Assembly (NCBI GenBank): GCA_018262775.1
Contig: JADFDU010000011.1
Span: 165,405 to 229,404 of the forward strand
Length of the DNA: 64,000 bases
Origin: Rhodocyclaceae bacterium
GTDB lineage: Bacteria; Pseudomonadota; Gammaproteobacteria; Burkholderiales; Rhodocyclaceae
Direction: 5' to 3'
The position numbers and the translations under genes were made by a program. A model generated the notes under the pieces. The model worked only from the letters and a program-made list of their open reading frames with translations, had not been told where the DNA came from and did no database searches. Below, piece by piece: positions 62,248 to 64,000 of the stretch. Positions within the stretch are counted from its first letter, which is position 1. Each line of letters starts with the position of its first letter.

Positions 62248-63432
62248 CTAAAACGTGCCGTCCACAACAGCCTTTCCGAATATGCTCTTTATGGCGTCCA
62301 TATGATCCGCCTTCCCGTCCTTGACTGCCTTGATGTGTGTTTCATATCGCATCACAAGTTCTTGGTCGCGCATGACCACAGCTGGTTGATACCGCTGAGA
62401 CCTTAAGTTATTGAACCAAGTTTTTGCTCGTTTGTGAACACGCATGAAGCCAAGCAATGCATTCGTTCTGATGTCTTCATGCGAAGTCATAACTATCTCC
62501 GACTTATGGTCAGTTTCACTTGGTTGCGGGAACACTCTTACTACTGCCTTCTTCTTACGCCTGTACCTCGCCGCATCTTGAGTTACTTTGAATATGTTCG
62601 CAGCAGAGGAATGTGTGTACACGTTCTCGGATGCGGCGACAACCTGCAGCATGTTTAGTTCATGTACGTCCATCGCTGAAGCTATGTGGACGTAAGATCG
62701 TTTAGCTCTGCCGAAGTGATATACATCCCGATCATACATAACGAGAGTAAGGAAAGGCCAAATCGGGAAAAAGATCTGAAGTCCCTTCGATGCAAATCCG
62801 GTGTTGCTGCCGTCAGTGCGCCACCGCATGAACTGGTTGTACTTTACGACAGGGTTGTCACTTGTGATGAATTCGGAACCTCGTGGAGCCAGCAGTACGC
62901 GGCACTCGAGGTCCATGAGGAGAGGAAAGCTAAGAACACCATATCCCATAGAGATTAGCGCCGGATCATCGTAGCCGAATCTAACTTGCGAAAGCATGTC
63001 TTGCGTGACCTGCCGATCATGCTTCATGAATTCTCGCATCATGCCGTCTGTGATCTCGTTCAGTGCGTCGGCCGCGTACTTCGTTCTATTTGCCTGTATT
63101 GCGATATGGAAGCAGAGGAGGAGGTGGCCTGCGGTGAAGTAGTGCGGCAGGCGTACCTGTTGGTTGATGATCTGGAATAGTCTGGCAACTTCGCCTTCTG
63201 CACCAGAAAGGCTCTTTTCGCTCTCGGGATTCTTCCCGTAGAAGTAGTCTCGGCAACATTGTCCTTTTATTGGCGCGTTCTTGATCAGCCGTTGGCTGCC
63301 GATGTTGAAAACATCGATACTCTTCCCGGATCGCGAGAAATTTCGCAGGTAGAAACGCGGGACGAAGTGATGACTCTTGTTGTCGGGCACAATATCCTCC
63401 AGCTGCTGGTACAAGCTAGGTGATTGTGACAC
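62248..63432 (-). CDS. DUF4238 domain protein
   Basis: 394 residues beginning MSQSPSLYQQLED, with the DUF4238 hallmark HHFVPRFYLRNFS at residues 21-33 and a later FITSDNPVV block. Family members occur scattered in genomic islands, often near defence genes, and have no established activity. The gene is clearly more AT-rich than the rest of the window, which points to transfer. It converges on the CoiA-like gene across 258 bp that show no recognisable feature. Confidence 0.82.
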   Translation of the reverse strand: MSQSPSLYQQLEDIVPDNKSHHFVPRFYLRNFSRSGKSIDVFNIGSQRLIKNAPIKGQCCRDYFYGKNPESEKSLSGAEGEVARLFQIINQQVRLPHYFTAGHLLLCFHIAIQANRTKYAADALNEITDGMMREFMKHDRQVTQDMLSQVRFGYDDPALISMGYGVLSFPLLMDLECRVLLAPRGSEFITSDNPVVKYNQFMRWRTDGSNTGFASKGLQIFFPIWPFLTLVMYDRDVYHFGRAKRSYVHIASAMDVHELNMLQVVAASENVYTHSSAANIFKVTQDAARYRRKKKAVVRVFPQPSETDHKSEIVMTSHEDIRTNALLGFMRVHKRAKTWFNNLRSQRYQPAVVMRDQELVMRYETHIKAVKDGKADHMDAIKSIFGKAVVDGTF

Positions 63433-63616
63433 TCGCTATGCAGTATTTGCGATCAATTCCTTGCTGCCGCTTTATGTCGAAGGACTAAACCGCTCGCGCG
63501 GTAGGGGGTGCTGAATCGTTGTAGGTGCTGCTGGGGGCGTATGAGGTTTGCTGCGGCAGGAATCTGCCAATGTTGGATGCGAGGCAATCCGCCTCGATTT
63601 CTGACAGGAGCAAGCC

Positions 63617-64000
63617 ATGGAAACTCAGAAGCCGAACGTCGGCCCGTTGCGCCAACGCATGATTGACGACTTGCGGATGCGCAAGTATGGCGAGAAGACG
63701 CAACTTGATTACCTGCGCGCCGTGCGCAACTTCACGAAGTATCTCGGACGTTCGCCGGATACCGCCGCCGTGGGGGATCTGCGCAATTACCAGTTGCACC
63801 TGGTCGACCACGGCATCTCGCCTGCCTCGCTCAATGCCGCCATCAGCGGGTTGAAGTTCTTCTTCAACGTGACGCTGGATCGCAGCGAGGTCATGGCCAA
63901 GATGCAACCGGTGCATCTGCCACGCAAGCTGCCGGTGATTCTCAGCCGTGAGGAAGTAAGCCGCCTGATCGCGGCAGCCGGTAACCTCAAACATCAAACC
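63617..64000 (+). CDS. Tyrosine recombinase/integrase of IS91-associated type (partial, 3' end outside window)
   Basis: The first 128 residues are present, starting METQKPNVGPLRQRMIDDLR. They form the SAM-like N-terminal core-binding domain (RNFTKYLGRSPDTAAVGDLR, NAAISGLKFFFNVTLD) and the beginning of the catalytic domain (LPVILSREEVSRLIAAAG). The catalytic Arg-His-Tyr residues lie beyond the window. The sequence style matches the integrases that accompany IS91-family transposases. An AGGAG site lies 7 bp upstream. It marks the edge of a mobile element. Confidence 0.85.
   Translation, partial: METQKPNVGPLRQRMIDDLRMRKYGEKTQLDYLRAVRNFTKYLGRSPDTAAVGDLRNYQLHLVDHGISPASLNAAISGLKFFFNVTLDRSEVMAKMQPVHLPRKLPVILSREEVSRLIAAAGNLKHQT

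Overview
The window looks like a chromosome segment of a GC-rich betaproteobacterium. Polyhydroxyalkanoate (PHA) granule proteins, beta-oxidation genes, ACAD10/11-type genes and MaoC hydratases suggest a Rhodocyclales-like heterotroph. This placement is inferred from gene content only; no rRNA or tRNA gene was found. The backbone is packed with dispersed repeats: at least 14 loci of a 50-150 bp inverted repeat built on GTCATTCCCGCG, several C/T-rich CCCTCTCCCGC hairpins, two CGCAAAGGCGCAAAG hairpins, two MITE-like elements, and a 24-bp motif (GCCGT-N8-GACTGACTTTC) that I found twelve times, inside and between genes.

1-16 kb is dominated by lipid and aldehyde chemistry. It opens with a partial O-acetylhomoserine sulfhydrylase, a PHA-system protein and an acyl-CoA-binding protein. 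A wax ester synthase/DGAT, a TetR regulator with a TPR protein, a patatin phospholipase, a phasin and a two-domain fatty acyl-CoA reductase follow, which together could make and store wax esters. Then come a Bcp peroxiredoxin, a VapBC pair, a lipase, a Tat-exported small subunit with a GMC oxidoreductase, and a coniferyl-type aldehyde dehydrogenase.

16-26 kb is an accessory/defence region. It holds hipBA with a tandemly duplicated start region, a gene remnant, a 43-residue ORF overlapping the end of a 2096-residue DUF4011-helicase-Vsr protein (Hhe-type defence architecture), and a second PIN-domain toxin pair. The giant protein ends in what reads as a GreA/GreB C-terminal domain. The 24-bp motif was not found between 16.05 and 26.0 kb.

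26-41 kb returns to housekeeping and stress genes: fumC, acnA, a BacA/SbmA-like ABC transporter split by a frameshift, higBA, a 21-residue membrane peptide, a WYL regulator, a ClpX-like ATPase without zinc finger and with altered pore loop, a GST, an AEC transporter, a DUF1614 protein, twin winged-helix proteins, an ankyrin protein and a TonB-family protein. A 294-bp MITE has inserted in the TonB-family stop codon.

41-58.5 kb is a divergent acyl-CoA catabolic locus. The minus arm holds an ACAD10/11-type dehydrogenase, phosphotransferase-fold protein, CurA-type reductase, thioesterase, SDR, thiolase and FadB-type protein. The plus arm holds an aldehyde dehydrogenase, GST, two acyl-CoA dehydrogenases, enoyl-CoA hydratase, thioesterase, two MaoC proteins, a ComB-like phosphatase and an epoxide-hydrolase-like enzyme. 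The 200-bp divergent region carries two palindromes. The order aldehyde to acid/acyl-CoA to beta-oxidation with thiolysis suggests growth on a fatty, branched or isoprenoid-like substrate.

A zinc-ribbon protein and glutathione peroxidase follow. The last 4.4 kb is another island: a 150-bp MITE-like relic, a CoiA-like putative nuclease, a DUF4238 protein, and the start of an IS91-associated type tyrosine recombinase cut by the window end.
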